DNA from: Acerihabitans sp047324305
GTDB taxonomy: Bacteria; Pseudomonadota; Gammaproteobacteria; Enterobacterales; Enterobacteriaceae
Length of the DNA: 64,000 nt
Reading direction: 5' to 3'
Assembly (NCBI RefSeq): GCF_047324305.1
Contig: NZ_CP178740.1
Location: forward strand, 2,232,001 to 2,296,000
Made by a program: the position numbers and the translations under genes. Below, piece after piece: positions 17,918 to 28,830 of the stretch. The first letter of the stretch is position 1; every line of letters begins with the position of its first letter. The notes below the pieces were generated by a model that made no database searches, was not told where the DNA came from, and saw only the letters and a program-made list of their open reading frames with translations.

Positions 17918-18922
17918 CTATCCTTTGGTCGGCACGGGATTAAAAATGCGGGTATTGAGCCAGATTGCCAGCAGGATTATGGTGCCGGTGGCAATTTGGG
18001 TATAAAACGGCGATATATGCGACAGGATCAGTCCGTTTTGGATTACGGCAATGGACAGGGCCCCCAGCAGGGTACCGATAATGGTGCCGAATCCGCCGAA
18101 CAGGCTGGTGCTGCCGAGCACCACCGCGGCGATAACCTGCAGCTCGAATCCCTCGCCCTGGTTGGAGGAACCGCTGCCCAGGCGGGCGGTAATAATCATT
18201 CCCGCCAGCGCGGCGCTCATGCCGCTTAGCACATACACCCACAGGGTGGTGGCGCGGGTATTGACCCCCGCGCGCCTGACTCCTTCGGTGTTGGAGCCGA
18301 TGCCGGTGACATAACGGCCGAAACGGGTGTGATTAAGCAAAACATGCCCGCAAAGCAGGGCCAGCACGCCCAGGATGGCCGGCAAGGGCAACCCTATCAC
18401 CCATGCCCGTCCCAGCAGGGTAAAAGGGCTATCGGCCGGGATGGGAATGGAATAGCCCTGGGTTATCAGCAGCGCCACGCCGCGCACCACCGCAAGCGTC
18501 GCCAGGGTGACGATAAAGGCCGGGATGCCTTCGTAGGCGATAAAATACCCGTTAAGCACGCCTATCATCCCGCCGAGCGCCAGGCCGCCCAGCAGCACCA
18601 CCGGCCAGGGCAATCCCCAGTTATTCAGGGCAATGGCGGACAGCGCGCCCACCAGGGCCAGGGTGGATCCTACCGACAGGTCGATGCCGCCGGTGGTGAT
18701 CACAAGCGTCATGGCCGTGGCGACAATGAGCAGCGGCGCGCTCTGGCGAATAATATTCAGCCAGTTGGCGCCGCTGAGGAAGTTATCGGTAATCAGCGCA
18801 AACACCACGCAGCAGAACAGGCAAAACAGCGCGATGCTGACCACGCCGGAGTGATTGTGCAGGATGCGTCTTGGCAGGGAGTGCCGGATCATTCGGGTAC
18901 TGGTCATATTTATCATACTCAT
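17918..18922 (-). CDS. CUT2-type (ribose-like) ABC transporter permease
   Basis: A 334-residue inner-membrane permease of the RbsC/XylH/AraH branch, forming the channel of a pentose/nucleoside-type importer. Multiple hydrophobic segments follow an N-terminal 30-residue cytoplasmic tail. The hallmark TTGGIDLSVGS (about 75-85) and the AAVVLGSTSLFGGFGTIIGT block (about 268-287) are typical of the family. It sits 14 bases after the ATPase gene. The cognate binding protein is encoded divergently at 21551. Confidence 0.92.
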   Translation of the reverse strand: MSMINMTSTRMIRHSLPRRILHNHSGVVSIALFCLFCCVVFALITDNFLSGANWLNIIRQSAPLLIVATAMTLVITTGGIDLSVGSTLALVGALSAIALNNWGLPWPVVLLGGLALGGMIGVLNGYFIAYEGIPAFIVTLATLAVVRGVALLITQGYSIPIPADSPFTLLGRAWVIGLPLPAILGVLALLCGHVLLNHTRFGRYVTGIGSNTEGVRRAGVNTRATTLWVYVLSGMSAALAGMIITARLGSGSSNQGEGFELQVIAAVVLGSTSLFGGFGTIIGTLLGALSIAVIQNGLILSHISPFYTQIATGTIILLAIWLNTRIFNPVPTKG

Positions 18923-18936
18923 GCGGAGATCCCCCG

Positions 18937-19719
18937 TTAATGGGCGCGGGCGGAATGCGCCTCGAACTTTTCGCCAACGATAAGGTTAACGATTTCCGCC
19001 AGGCTGGTATCGGCCACCCGGCGGTCGGCAACATTCGTGCCCTCGTACATCACCATAATGCGATCGCATACCAGGAACAGATCCTGTAAGCGGTGGGTAA
19101 TCAGGATCACGCTGACCCCGCGGGCGCTGACGCGTTTGATTAACGCCAGAACCGCCTCCACCTCGGCCACCGCCAGCGCGGCGGTCGGCTCATCCATGAT
19201 CAGCACCTTGGGTTCGAATGCCGCGGCGCGGGCGATGGCGATGGCCTGCCGTTGCCCGCCGGACAGGTTGCGCACCAGCAGACGGGTATCGGGAATGGAA
19301 ATGCCCAGCCCCTGCAGCATGTCCCGCGCCTCGGCATGCATTCTTTTTTCATCCAGGAACGGCATGCCCAGTAGCCGCGTCTGCGGCTCCCGGCCCATAA
19401 ATAAATTACCGGCCACATCCACCGTGTCGCACAACGATAAATCCTGATAGACCATTTCGATATGGCAGCGGCGGGCATCGGCGGGCGTGGCGAATCGCTG
19501 TTCGCTGCCGTCGATGCGGATGGCGCCGCTGGAGGGGACCACCGCGCCGGATAAAATCTTGGTCAGCGTGGATTTGCCCGCGCCGTTATCGCCGACCAGT
19601 CCCAGCACCTCGCCCGGCGCCAGCTTGAGATTGACGCCGCGTAGCGAACGTATGGATCCGTAGGTTTTGGTGATGGCCACCATCTCCACCCGGGGTGGCA
19701 CCCTCTGTGCTACAGCCAT
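18937..19719 (-). CDS. CUT2-type ABC transporter ATP-binding protein (single domain)
   Basis: A 260-residue ATPase with Walker A GDNGAGKST (43-51), Q-loop in MVYQDLSL, signature LSGGQRQ (152-158), Walker B VLIMDEPTA and the switch His in ITHRLQD. Ribose-type importers usually have a fused double ATPase of about 500 residues (RbsA); this is the half-length, FrcA-like form. GGAGG lies 8 bases before the ATG. It is the first gene of the minus-strand operon ATPase - permease - phosphotriesterase-like - M20, and a LacI-type operator lies 105-125 bases upstream. Confidence 0.93.
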   Translation of the reverse strand: MAVAQRVPPRVEMVAITKTYGSIRSLRGVNLKLAPGEVLGLVGDNGAGKSTLTKILSGAVVPSSGAIRIDGSEQRFATPADARRCHIEMVYQDLSLCDTVDVAGNLFMGREPQTRLLGMPFLDEKRMHAEARDMLQGLGISIPDTRLLVRNLSGGQRQAIAIARAAAFEPKVLIMDEPTAALAVAEVEAVLALIKRVSARGVSVILITHRLQDLFLVCDRIMVMYEGTNVADRRVADTSLAEIVNLIVGEKFEAHSARAH

Positions 19720-20115
19720 TGATTAACCTCCACTCGTGTTAACAAATACGAAGGGGGGGCATGCCGGCCCGCAGGGCCGTCACGCCGGCGTCGGAAATTG
19801 CCGTTATTTTCGGTTTGCATTCCTTTGTAAACCGGTTTACCAAAATAACGGGAATCCACTTTCGCCGCTCCACTCGCAATAACGCGCTGCTCATGGATAT
19901 TTGTATCGCCATACGCCATCAAGCAGCTTTCATGCCATTCAGGATGGGGCGGGGGCGACATATTGGTGTAATGAACAGGTATTTAACTGTTTTTTAAGAT
20001 AATAAAAATTATTCGCAACATTGCGATCCCGGACTTGCCGGTCAGGGGGACCGGCGCGGATTACCGCGCCGTGACGCAGGGTTGTGCAGGCATGCGCCGT
20101 TATGGTGCAAAAGCG
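19720..20115. other. Regulatory gap between the transporter operon and the lacI-type gene
   Basis: About 400 bases without a gene. It holds the LacI-type operator at 19824-19844, AT-rich promoter sequence around 19980-20020, and a seven-pair hairpin GGCGCGG/CCGCGCC at 20053-20070 just beyond the regulator's stop. That hairpin lacks a U-tract and is only a weak terminator candidate. Confidence 0.5.
19824..19844. promoter_or_regulatory. Palindromic LacI/PurR-type operator
   Basis: TTTGTAAACCGGTTTACCAAA is a near-perfect palindrome with the perfect 14-base core GTAAACCGGTTTAC (19827-19840) and a central CG, the form bound by LacI-family dimers. It stands upstream of the ATPase gene; the LacI-family gene at 20116-21135 is the obvious binder. 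Confidence 0.7.
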
Positions 20116-21135
20116 TTAGACCGGGGCATAAGGTTTAACCGAATCGCGGCCAATCCATTCCACCGGGATGCGGGTAACCTGGGCCACCGCCTGGCCGCCG
20201 CCAAGCAGCTTCATCATAATCTCAATGGCGGTGCGGCCCAGCAGCCGGGCGGGCTGGCGAATGGTGGACAGCCGCGGGGTGATAAGCTCGGCATAGCTGG
20301 CGTCATCGAAGCCGACCAGCGATAGTGCGTCGGGGGCGCTTTGGCCCCGTTGGCGCAGTCCGTCCAGCAGACCCAGCACCAGATAATCACTGGCGGCGAA
20401 TACCGCGCTCGGCGCATCCGGCAGCGCCAGCAGCCGGTGCAGGGCGGCCTGGCCGAACTCGCGGCTGTAATCGCCATACAGTACCCATTCCGGCGGGCAG
20501 CTCAAACCGGCGCGCGCCATCGCCTGCCTGAATCCTTCATGCCGTTCCCGCACGCTCATCAGGGCGTCGGGACCGCCGACAAAGGCGATACGCCGGTGTC
20601 CGGCATCAAGCAAATGCTGGGTGGCCAGTATTCCGCCCTGGACATTATCGACAAAGACCTTAGGCACGGCGCTGCCCGGGATATCCTCGTCAATCAGCAC
20701 GATGCGCTGATGGCCCAGCAACTCCTCGCGCAGCAGGCCGTTATCGGGCCGGTTGGTCGTGAACAGCAGGCCGTCCACCTGGCAGGTATCCAGCCAGCGG
20801 ATAAACTGACGCTCCTTGTCGGGATTATTGCGGGTAATGCACAGCACCAGGCTGTAGTGGTGTTCAGAGGCCGCCTCTTCCGCCGCATCGGCCAGCTCGG
20901 CAAAAAACGGATTGGTAATATCCGGCAGCACCAGGCCGATAGTCTCGCTGCCGCCCTTGCTCAGGCGGCGCGCCAGGCTGTTGGCCCGATAGTCCAGACT
21001 GGCAATGGCATCCTCGATACGCGTTATAGTGGCCTGCGGCAGGACGATGCTGTTATTCAGGTAACGCGAAACGGTAGCCTTGGACAGGCCCGCCAGAGAG
21101 GCGACATCCGACAGTACGACCCTTTTTTTACCCAT
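20116..21135 (-). CDS. LacI-family transcriptional regulator
   Basis: A 339-residue regulator with an N-terminal HTH (VVLSDVASLAGLSKATVSRYLN, about 5-26 in the chosen frame), the hinge region RANSLARRLSKG, and a periplasmic-binding-protein-like sensor domain (IGLVLPDITNPFFAEL onward) ending in the dimer part. The frame opens at 21177, but the ATG at 21135 (MGKKRVVLSD) puts the HTH at the usual distance from the start. The ligand is expected to be the transported compound or its phosphate. It lies between the two divergent halves of the importer, with an operator-like palindrome on its left and an AT palindrome over the promoter on its right. Confidence 0.92.
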   Translation of the reverse strand: MGKKRVVLSDVASLAGLSKATVSRYLNNSIVLPQATITRIEDAIASLDYRANSLARRLSKGGSETIGLVLPDITNPFFAELADAAEEAASEHHYSLVLCITRNNPDKERQFIRWLDTCQVDGLLFTTNRPDNGLLREELLGHQRIVLIDEDIPGSAVPKVFVDNVQGGILATQHLLDAGHRRIAFVGGPDALMSVRERHEGFRQAMARAGLSCPPEWVLYGDYSREFGQAALHRLLALPDAPSAVFAASDYLVLGLLDGLRQRGQSAPDALSLVGFDDASYAELITPRLSTIRQPARLLGRTAIEIMMKLLGGGQAVAQVTRIPVEWIGRDSVKPYAPV

Positions 21136-21550
21136 CCAGCCCACCGCTGTCAGTGAATCCAGCGGTATTGTTAACACATTTTGGTCAGGCGTTTACAGCC
21201 TTTTTTTAGCCGGCGCGGGCTCCCGACTGCTAGCCATAAAAAAATTAGCGCTTGACAAAAAAACGGCGCCGATTAATTGTAATTAACAGTTTACCTGCAC
21301 CAAAGAGTAACCGGGAGTTATTCCCAAGCCTGTTGGTTCCTGCCGTGAAATAGCCTACATGGACAGGTTATGGTAAGGATTCAGCAGTGACGATGTATGC
21401 AAACCCGGCGAAAACAATTTAAGCCCGGGAATGTTTCTTCGCGCTATCAGATATTTGTCCCGCCAAAAAATAATCCTTGATGCGTAACGCGGCTGCCGCT
21501 TTACATTTCCCATCATGCCCTGAGCGTTTATTTCCGACGAGGACAACGTT
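21136..21550. other. Regulatory gap and long leader before the binding-protein gene
   Basis: About 415 bases. TTGACA at 21253-21258 is a good -35 for rightward transcription. It is followed by the palindrome TTAATTGTAATTAA (21274-21287), which covers the -10 position, and by an operator-like half site GTTTAC (21290-21295). From about 21300 to 21550 there is a 250-base untranslated leader in which no known riboswitch was recognised. Confidence 0.45.
21253..21287 (+). promoter_or_regulatory. Probable promoter with overlapping AT palindrome for the binding-protein gene
   Basis: A consensus -35 (TTGACA, 21253-21258) is followed by an AT-rich -10 region inside a perfect TTAATT/AATTAA palindrome. 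The exact -10 is unclear (TAATTG with 16-base spacing is one choice). The palindrome lacks the central CG of the operator at 19824-19844, so it may be bound by something else. Confidence 0.4.
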
Positions 21551-22522
21551 ATGTCATTCTATGCCAGTAAAAAAATTATCCGTACTGTAGCATGCTCGCT
21601 AAGCGCCGCCGCGCTCGTGGCCGGCGGGGTTTTCTCCGCCGGGGCAATGGCCAAGGACGCGCCGCCCACCTACGCGCTGGTGCAAATTAACCAGCAGGCG
21701 TTGTTCTTTAACCTGATGAATAAAGGCGCGCAGGAAGCCGCGAAAGAGAGCGGTAAATCATTGGTCATCTTTAATGCCAACGACAATCCGGTGGCGCAGA
21801 ATGACGCCATCGAAAACTATATCCAGCAGGGAGTGAAAGGCATCCTGGTGGATGCTATTGATGTCAACGGCATTATGCCCGCCATTAAGGAAGCGGCGGA
21901 CGCCCATATACCGGTTATCGCCATCGATGCAGTACTCCCGGACGGCCCGCAAAAATCCCAGGTGGGCGTGGATAATGTCAAAGGAGGCCAGATCCTGGGC
22001 GATTATTTTACCGATTATGTACAAAAAAATATGAACGGCAAAGCGAAGGTCGGTATTGTCGGCGCCCTGAACTCAGCCATTCAGAATGCCCGGCAGAAAG
22101 GTTTTGAAGACGCGATAAAAAAGAATCCGGCGATTACCGTCGCCGATGTGGTGGACGGACGCAATATCCAGGATGATGCCCTGACCGCGGCGGAAAACCT
22201 GATCACCGGCAACCCGGATATGACCGCGATTTACGCCACCGGCGAGCCGGCGCTGCTGGGTGCCATGGCGGCGGTGGTCAACCAGGGACGCCAGGGCGAT
22301 ATCAAGGTCTTCGGCTGGGATTTGACCGCCCAGGCGATTGCCGGTATCGATCAGGGGTATGTGGCGGCGGTACTGCAGCAGGATCCGCAGAAAATGGGCG
22401 CCGAGGCGTTGAAGGCGCTAAACGCGGTAACCGCCGGCAACAGCGTGGAGAAAAATATCCTGGTACCGGCCGCGGTGGTGACCAAAACCAACGTCGATAC
22501 CTATCGGCCATTGTTTAAATAA
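21551..22522 (+). CDS. RbsB-like periplasmic sugar-binding protein
   Basis: A 323-residue class I periplasmic binding protein. It has a signal peptide with a basic start, a hydrophobic core and cleavage near AMA-KDA (about 34). The mature part has the two-lobe pattern of RbsB/ThuE-type proteins: YALVQINQQALFF, NDNPVAQNDAIENYIQQGVKGILVDAIDVN and VGVDNVKGGQILGDYF. GAGGA precedes the ATG. It is divergent from the LacI-family gene and must serve the permease and ATPase at 17918-19719. The ligand is probably a pentose- or nucleoside-like molecule (inference from the CUT2 class). Confidence 0.92.
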   Translation: MSFYASKKIIRTVACSLSAAALVAGGVFSAGAMAKDAPPTYALVQINQQALFFNLMNKGAQEAAKESGKSLVIFNANDNPVAQNDAIENYIQQGVKGILVDAIDVNGIMPAIKEAADAHIPVIAIDAVLPDGPQKSQVGVDNVKGGQILGDYFTDYVQKNMNGKAKVGIVGALNSAIQNARQKGFEDAIKKNPAITVADVVDGRNIQDDALTAAENLITGNPDMTAIYATGEPALLGAMAAVVNQGRQGDIKVFGWDLTAQAIAGIDQGYVAAVLQQDPQKMGAEALKALNAVTAGNSVEKNILVPAAVVTKTNVDTYRPLFK

Positions 22523-22613
22523 CGCCGATCGGATCGGTGTTGATGGTCATGGGTGATAACGCCATTACCCGTACGGCATCCCGGCCCGGGCCGGGATGGA
22601 TGAACGCGTCCGG

Positions 22614-23513
22614 TCACGCCAGGATGGCGTCAAGCTCGGCGCGGGTGGGAAACGCGCGCAGCGTACCGCTGCGGCCGATGGTGACTGCCGCCGCCAGGCC
22701 CGCGTGCCGCAGGGCGATAGCATCAACCGGCAGGTCGCGCCGCAGCGCGGAGGCCAGCATGGCCGCCAAAAAGGTATCGCCCGCGCCGGTGGTGTCGACG
22801 ACCCGGCAGGGCGCGGCTTCGGCCCGCAGTTGCCGGCCGTCCCTGAACAATACCGCGCCGTCGGCGCCCAGGGTCATGACCAGGGCGCCGTTGCCGCCGG
22901 CCAGCAGGCGCCGTGCGGCGTCGGTCCTGTTTTCCAGGGCGGCGTTGAGCAAACGGGCCTCGACGCTGTTCACCACGGCCAAATCGACCAGCGGCCAGAG
23001 CCGGGCGAATTCCGTTTTGACCGGCGAGGGATTAAACACGGTGTATAACCGGCGGCTGCGGCAATATTCAAAAATGGCGCGCGTTTTATCAAAGGAGAAA
23101 TTACCCTGCTGCAAGACGATATCGCCCGGCCGGGCATCGGCCAGGACGGCAGTTATCTGCGCCAGCGATAACATCCCGGCGGCGGTGGTGGTGGTAATAT
23201 TGGCGTTATCACCGTCGGCGCTGTTTAAGATAATCGAGGTATCGGTCGCACAATCCAAGGGTTCTTCTGGAAATAATGTTAATGATTCCTGAGCTAATTT
23301 ATCGCGACACCAGTCACCCTGATGATCGTTGCCGCGGGCGGCGATTAACGTGGTGCTTATTCCGCAGCGGGCCAATATTACGGCCTGATTGGCGCCTTTA
23401 CCGCCAAGATCCTGCGATATTTTTCGGCCATGGATCGATGCGCCTTTTTCCGGCAGTTCATCGATTTGATAGGTCTGGTCAACGCCCATATTACCCACGA
23501 CATAGACGTGCAT
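22614..23513 (-). CDS. PfkB/ribokinase-family carbohydrate kinase
   Basis: A 299-residue cytoplasmic kinase. It has the N-terminal sugar-binding GGKGANQA (37-44) and the C-terminal signature DTTGAGDTF (240-248) with the catalytic base Asp246. The first block is characteristic of ribokinases rather than of the HMP kinase ThiD, which lacks it. AAGGA lies 8 bases upstream of the ATG. Only 27 bases separate it from the divergent btpA-like gene, so each promoter must extend into the other gene. It is probably needed to phosphorylate the imported compound or its sugar part. Confidence 0.88.
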   Translation of the reverse strand: MHVYVVGNMGVDQTYQIDELPEKGASIHGRKISQDLGGKGANQAVILARCGISTTLIAARGNDHQGDWCRDKLAQESLTLFPEEPLDCATDTSIILNSADGDNANITTTTAAGMLSLAQITAVLADARPGDIVLQQGNFSFDKTRAIFEYCRSRRLYTVFNPSPVKTEFARLWPLVDLAVVNSVEARLLNAALENRTDAARRLLAGGNGALVMTLGADGAVLFRDGRQLRAEAAPCRVVDTTGAGDTFLAAMLASALRRDLPVDAIALRHAGLAAAVTIGRSGTLRAFPTRAELDAILA

Positions 23514-23540
23514 AACTTATTCCTTAGAAGGTGAAACATA

Positions 23541-24383
23541 ATGGCATCTATATCAGCAGAAAAACCAAGCGCAATACAAGATATATTTTCAAGAAACAAA
23601 GCGATTATTGGCGTGGTCCATTGCGAAGCCTTTCCCGGCTCGCCACAATATAAAGGCCAGTCTTTTGCTAAAATAATTGATCGCGCGCTCTATGACGCAA
23701 AAAGTTATATTGAAGGCGGTGTGCATGGATTAATTGTCGAGAACCACGGCGATATTCCTTTTTCTAAACCCGAGGATATCGGCCCGGAAACGGCGGCGTT
23801 AATGTCGGTGATTACCGATCGTATTAAGATGGCATTCGGCGTGCCGCTCGGCATCAATGTATTGGCCAATGCGGCGTTGCCGGCATTGGCCACGGCGTTG
23901 GCGGGCGGCGCGGATTTTATCCGGGTCAACCAATGGGCGAACGCCTACATCGCCAACGAAGGTTTTATCGAGGGGGCGGCGGCCAGGGCGCTGCGTTATC
24001 GCAGCCTGCTGCGCGCCGAGCATATCCGGGTATTTGCCGACAGCCATGTAAAACACGGCAGCCATGCCATTGTCGCCGATCGCTCCATCCAGGAACTGAC
24101 CCGCGATGTGGATTTTTTCCAGGCCGACGCGGTGATCGCCACCGGCCAGCGCACCGGCGACAGCGCCACCCTGGAGGAAATTGACGAAATCCGTTCGGCC
24201 ACGGCGTTGCCGTTGCTGGTCGGGTCGGGCGTCACGCCAGATAACGTAGGACAGATCCTGCAGCGCACCCAGGGGGTGATCGTGGCCAGCACCCTGAAAG
24301 TGGGCGGCGTATGGTGGAACGAAGTGGAGCCGGCGCGGGTTAAACATTTTATGGCCGCGGCGCGGGCCGCGCTGGAGGCGTGA
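23541..24383 (+). CDS. BtpA/SgcQ family protein (TIM-barrel)
   Basis: A 280-residue protein of the BtpA family, named for a cyanobacterial photosystem I factor but widespread in sugar and nucleoside loci (E. coli SgcQ). Seen: IIGVVHCEAFPGSP near residue 22, GGVHGLIVENHGD, GVPLGINVLAN, FIRVNQWANAYI and a C-terminal LVGSGVTPDNV phosphate-binding-like loop, all fitting a TIM barrel. The role is not established; glycosidic or nucleosidase-type chemistry has been proposed for relatives. The next gene starts in its ribosome-binding tail (GGAGGCGTGATCGTG), so the two are translationally coupled. Confidence 0.88.
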   Translation: MASISAEKPSAIQDIFSRNKAIIGVVHCEAFPGSPQYKGQSFAKIIDRALYDAKSYIEGGVHGLIVENHGDIPFSKPEDIGPETAALMSVITDRIKMAFGVPLGINVLANAALPALATALAGGADFIRVNQWANAYIANEGFIEGAAARALRYRSLLRAEHIRVFADSHVKHGSHAIVADRSIQELTRDVDFFQADAVIATGQRTGDSATLEEIDEIRSATALPLLVGSGVTPDNVGQILQRTQGVIVASTLKVGGVWWNEVEPARVKHFMAAARAALEA

Positions 24384-24385
24384 TC

Positions 24386-25030
24386 GTGATAAGTTTTAGC
24401 GAACAATTGCTGGCGGAACATCAATCCACCTGGCAGGCCATGCAGCAGCATCGTTTTGTCACCGATATCGGGCAGGATCGGCTGCCGGCGCGGGTGTTTA
24501 ACCAGTACCTGGTGTTTGAAGGCGATTTTGTCGCCACGGCCATCGGCATTTTTGCCCTGGCGGTGAGCAAGGCGCCTGGCATCCGCCAGCAGCGCTGGCT
24601 GGTGGGCGTGCTAAACGCGCTGGTGGACGAGCAGATGGGCTATTTTGAGGACGTGCTGGCAAGGCGCGGCATCGATATTAACAACTACAGGCGCGATGTG
24701 CCGGCGGTCGCCCGTTTTCGCGACGGTATGCTGGCGGCGGCGCGGCAGGGGGGCTATGCGGATATTATTACCCTGATGTTCGGCGCCGAGTGGATGTATT
24801 ACGCCTGGTGTCGGCGCGTCAGCGAGTCGGCGCAGTCGGACGCCGATTTGCGCCATTGGGTGGAGATGCATGCCGCCGAGGCGTTTTTTGCCCAGGCGCG
24901 CTGGTTAAAAGAGGAATTGGACGCCCTCGCCGCGGCCCTGCCGGAGACGGAGCGCCGGCGCCTTTCCGCCCTTTACCGCCAGGTGCTGGTGTGGGAAATT
25001 GATTTTCACGAGGCGGCGTATACCCAATAA
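24386..25030 (+). CDS. TenA-family protein lacking the usual active-site cysteine
   Basis: A 214-residue all-helical protein of the TenA/thiaminase II family. TenA enzymes release hydroxymethylpyrimidine (HMP) from aminopyrimidine in thiamin salvage. At the place of the catalytic Cys motif (PCYWLY in Bacillus) this protein reads GAEWMYY with Glu135, as in the TenA_E subgroup, plant members of which are known to hydrolyse amino-HMP and its formyl form. The GTG at 24386 is chosen because GGAGG lies 7 bases upstream; a GTG at 24380 overlapping the btpA stop is the alternative. Its place in a transporter/M20/kinase locus suggests a dedicated salvage function (inference). Confidence 0.85.
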   Translation: MISFSEQLLAEHQSTWQAMQQHRFVTDIGQDRLPARVFNQYLVFEGDFVATAIGIFALAVSKAPGIRQQRWLVGVLNALVDEQMGYFEDVLARRGIDINNYRRDVPAVARFRDGMLAAARQGGYADIITLMFGAEWMYYAWCRRVSESAQSDADLRHWVEMHAAEAFFAQARWLKEELDALAAALPETERRRLSALYRQVLVWEIDFHEAAYTQ

Positions 25031-25041
25031 GGCAGGGAAAC

Positions 25042-25065
25042 AACGCCGGGTGGTTGCCCGGCGTT
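25042..25065. terminator. Hairpin between convergent tenA-like gene and uvrA
   Basis: AACGCCGGG (25042-25050) and CCCGGCGTT (25057-25065) form a nine-pair stem with a six-base loop between two converging genes. Neither side has a real U-tract (GTTGTTT on the minus strand is the better one), so termination efficiency is uncertain. Confidence 0.45.
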
Positions 25066-25086
25066 GGGTAGGGCGGCTTTGCGCCA

Positions 25087-27942
<2,856 letters not shown>

Positions 27943-28036
27943 TCAACTTAATCCCGACACCGGATGAATATTTGCCGCCGGTGATGCCTGCAACGACACA
28001 CCTGGCGCGAAACGGACAATTATGACACAAAAAAAG

Positions 28037-28052
28037 CTGAACGAATATCCAG
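28037..28052. promoter_or_regulatory. LexA (SOS) box between uvrA and ssb
   Basis: CTG-AACGAATATC-CAG has the CTG-N10-CAG layout. Read on the minus strand it is CTGGATATTCGTTCAG, differing at only two positions from the E. coli uvrA/ssb LexA site. It lies about 95 bases before uvrA, as expected for SOS control of uvrA and one ssb promoter. A weak palindrome ACTTACGTAAACGTTTAAGT stands at 28158-28177 in the ssb leader. Confidence 0.82.
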
Positions 28053-28202
28053 TATTGATTGTAACGCTGAACTCTGCATTCATCGGGCTGCGATCGCAGC
28101 CGCAATGATTTTCACCCGTGTCCTTTGGGCATTTGCGTGGTAAACTTTACCGATTACACTTACGTAAACGTTTAAGTAAAACATCTTATCAGGAGAGTCG
28201 AC

Positions 28203-28763
28203 ATGGCCAGCAGAGGCGTTAATAAAGTGATTCTAGTCGGAAATCTGGGCCAGGATCCGGAAGTCCGCTACATGCCGAACGGTGGCGCCGTGGCCAACAT
28301 GACTCTGGCCACTTCCGAGAGCTGGCGCGACAAGCAGACCGGCGAGACCAAGGAAAAAACGGAATGGCACCGCGTGGTGCTGTTCGGCAAGCTGGCGGAA
28401 GTGGCCGGCGAATATCTGAAAAAAGGGTCGCAGGTCTATATCGAAGGCGCGTTGCAAACGCGTAAATGGACCGATCAGGGCGGCCAGGAACGTTACACCA
28501 CCGAAGTCGTGGTTAACGTCGGCGGCACCATGCAGATGCTGGGCGGCCGCCAGGGCGGCGGCGCGGCGGGTGCCGGCGCGGGCGGCGGCCAGCAGGGCTG
28601 GGGCCAGCCGCAGCAGCCGCAGGGCGGCAACGCGCAGTTCAGCGGCAATCCGGGCGGCGCGGCGCCGGCAGCGCCCGCGGCCAGTCGTCCCGCCGCGCAG
28701 AATAATGCGCCGGCCGCGGGCAATGAGCCGCCGATGGATTTTGACGACGATATCCCGTTTTAA
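28203..28763 (+). CDS. ssb: Single-stranded DNA-binding protein
   Basis: SSB tetramers coat single-stranded DNA and recruit replication and repair partners. The 186-residue product has the OB fold (about 1-112), a Gly/Gln/Pro/Ala-rich disordered linker (about 113-177) and the acidic tip MDFDDDIPF that binds partner proteins. CAGGAGAG precedes the ATG. It is divergent from uvrA. Its own terminator (31385-31409) is now about 2.6 kb away because a group II intron has inserted between stop codon and terminator. Confidence 0.97.
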   Translation: MASRGVNKVILVGNLGQDPEVRYMPNGGAVANMTLATSESWRDKQTGETKEKTEWHRVVLFGKLAEVAGEYLKKGSQVYIEGALQTRKWTDQGGQERYTTEVVVNVGGTMQMLGGRQGGGAAGAGAGGGQQGWGQPQQPQGGNAQFSGNPGGAAPAAPAASRPAAQNNAPAAGNEPPMDFDDDIPF

Positions 28764-28823
28764 GTGTGCCGTTTTTCTTTGTAAATCAAGTGGTTAATTC
28801 GAGTTATTGAATTAATCATAGGC

Positions 28824-28830
28824 TGTTGGA
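28824..28830 (+). other. IBS1 exon-binding sequence of the intron target site
   Basis: TGTTGGA immediately before the proposed intron start pairs perfectly with TCCAACA (29086-29092) in the intron. This pair defines both the 5' junction and the target specificity of the element. Confidence 0.6.

Noticed and set aside
20341..21156. 271-codon open frame antisense to the LacI-family gene
   Set aside because: Shadow of a well-supported regulator; Gln/Ala/Arg-rich and without family similarity.
22614..23513. PfkB-family gene as the HMP kinase ThiD, given the nearby tenA
   Set aside because: It has the ribokinase sugar-binding block GGKGANQA, which ThiD lacks, so a carbohydrate substrate is more likely.
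28764..28768. GTGTG directly after the ssb stop as the 5' end of the group II intron
   Set aside because: It fits the GUGYG rule, but no sequence complementary to the preceding exon bases was found in the intron, while GTGCC at 28831 has a perfect seven-base IBS1/EBS1 pair.
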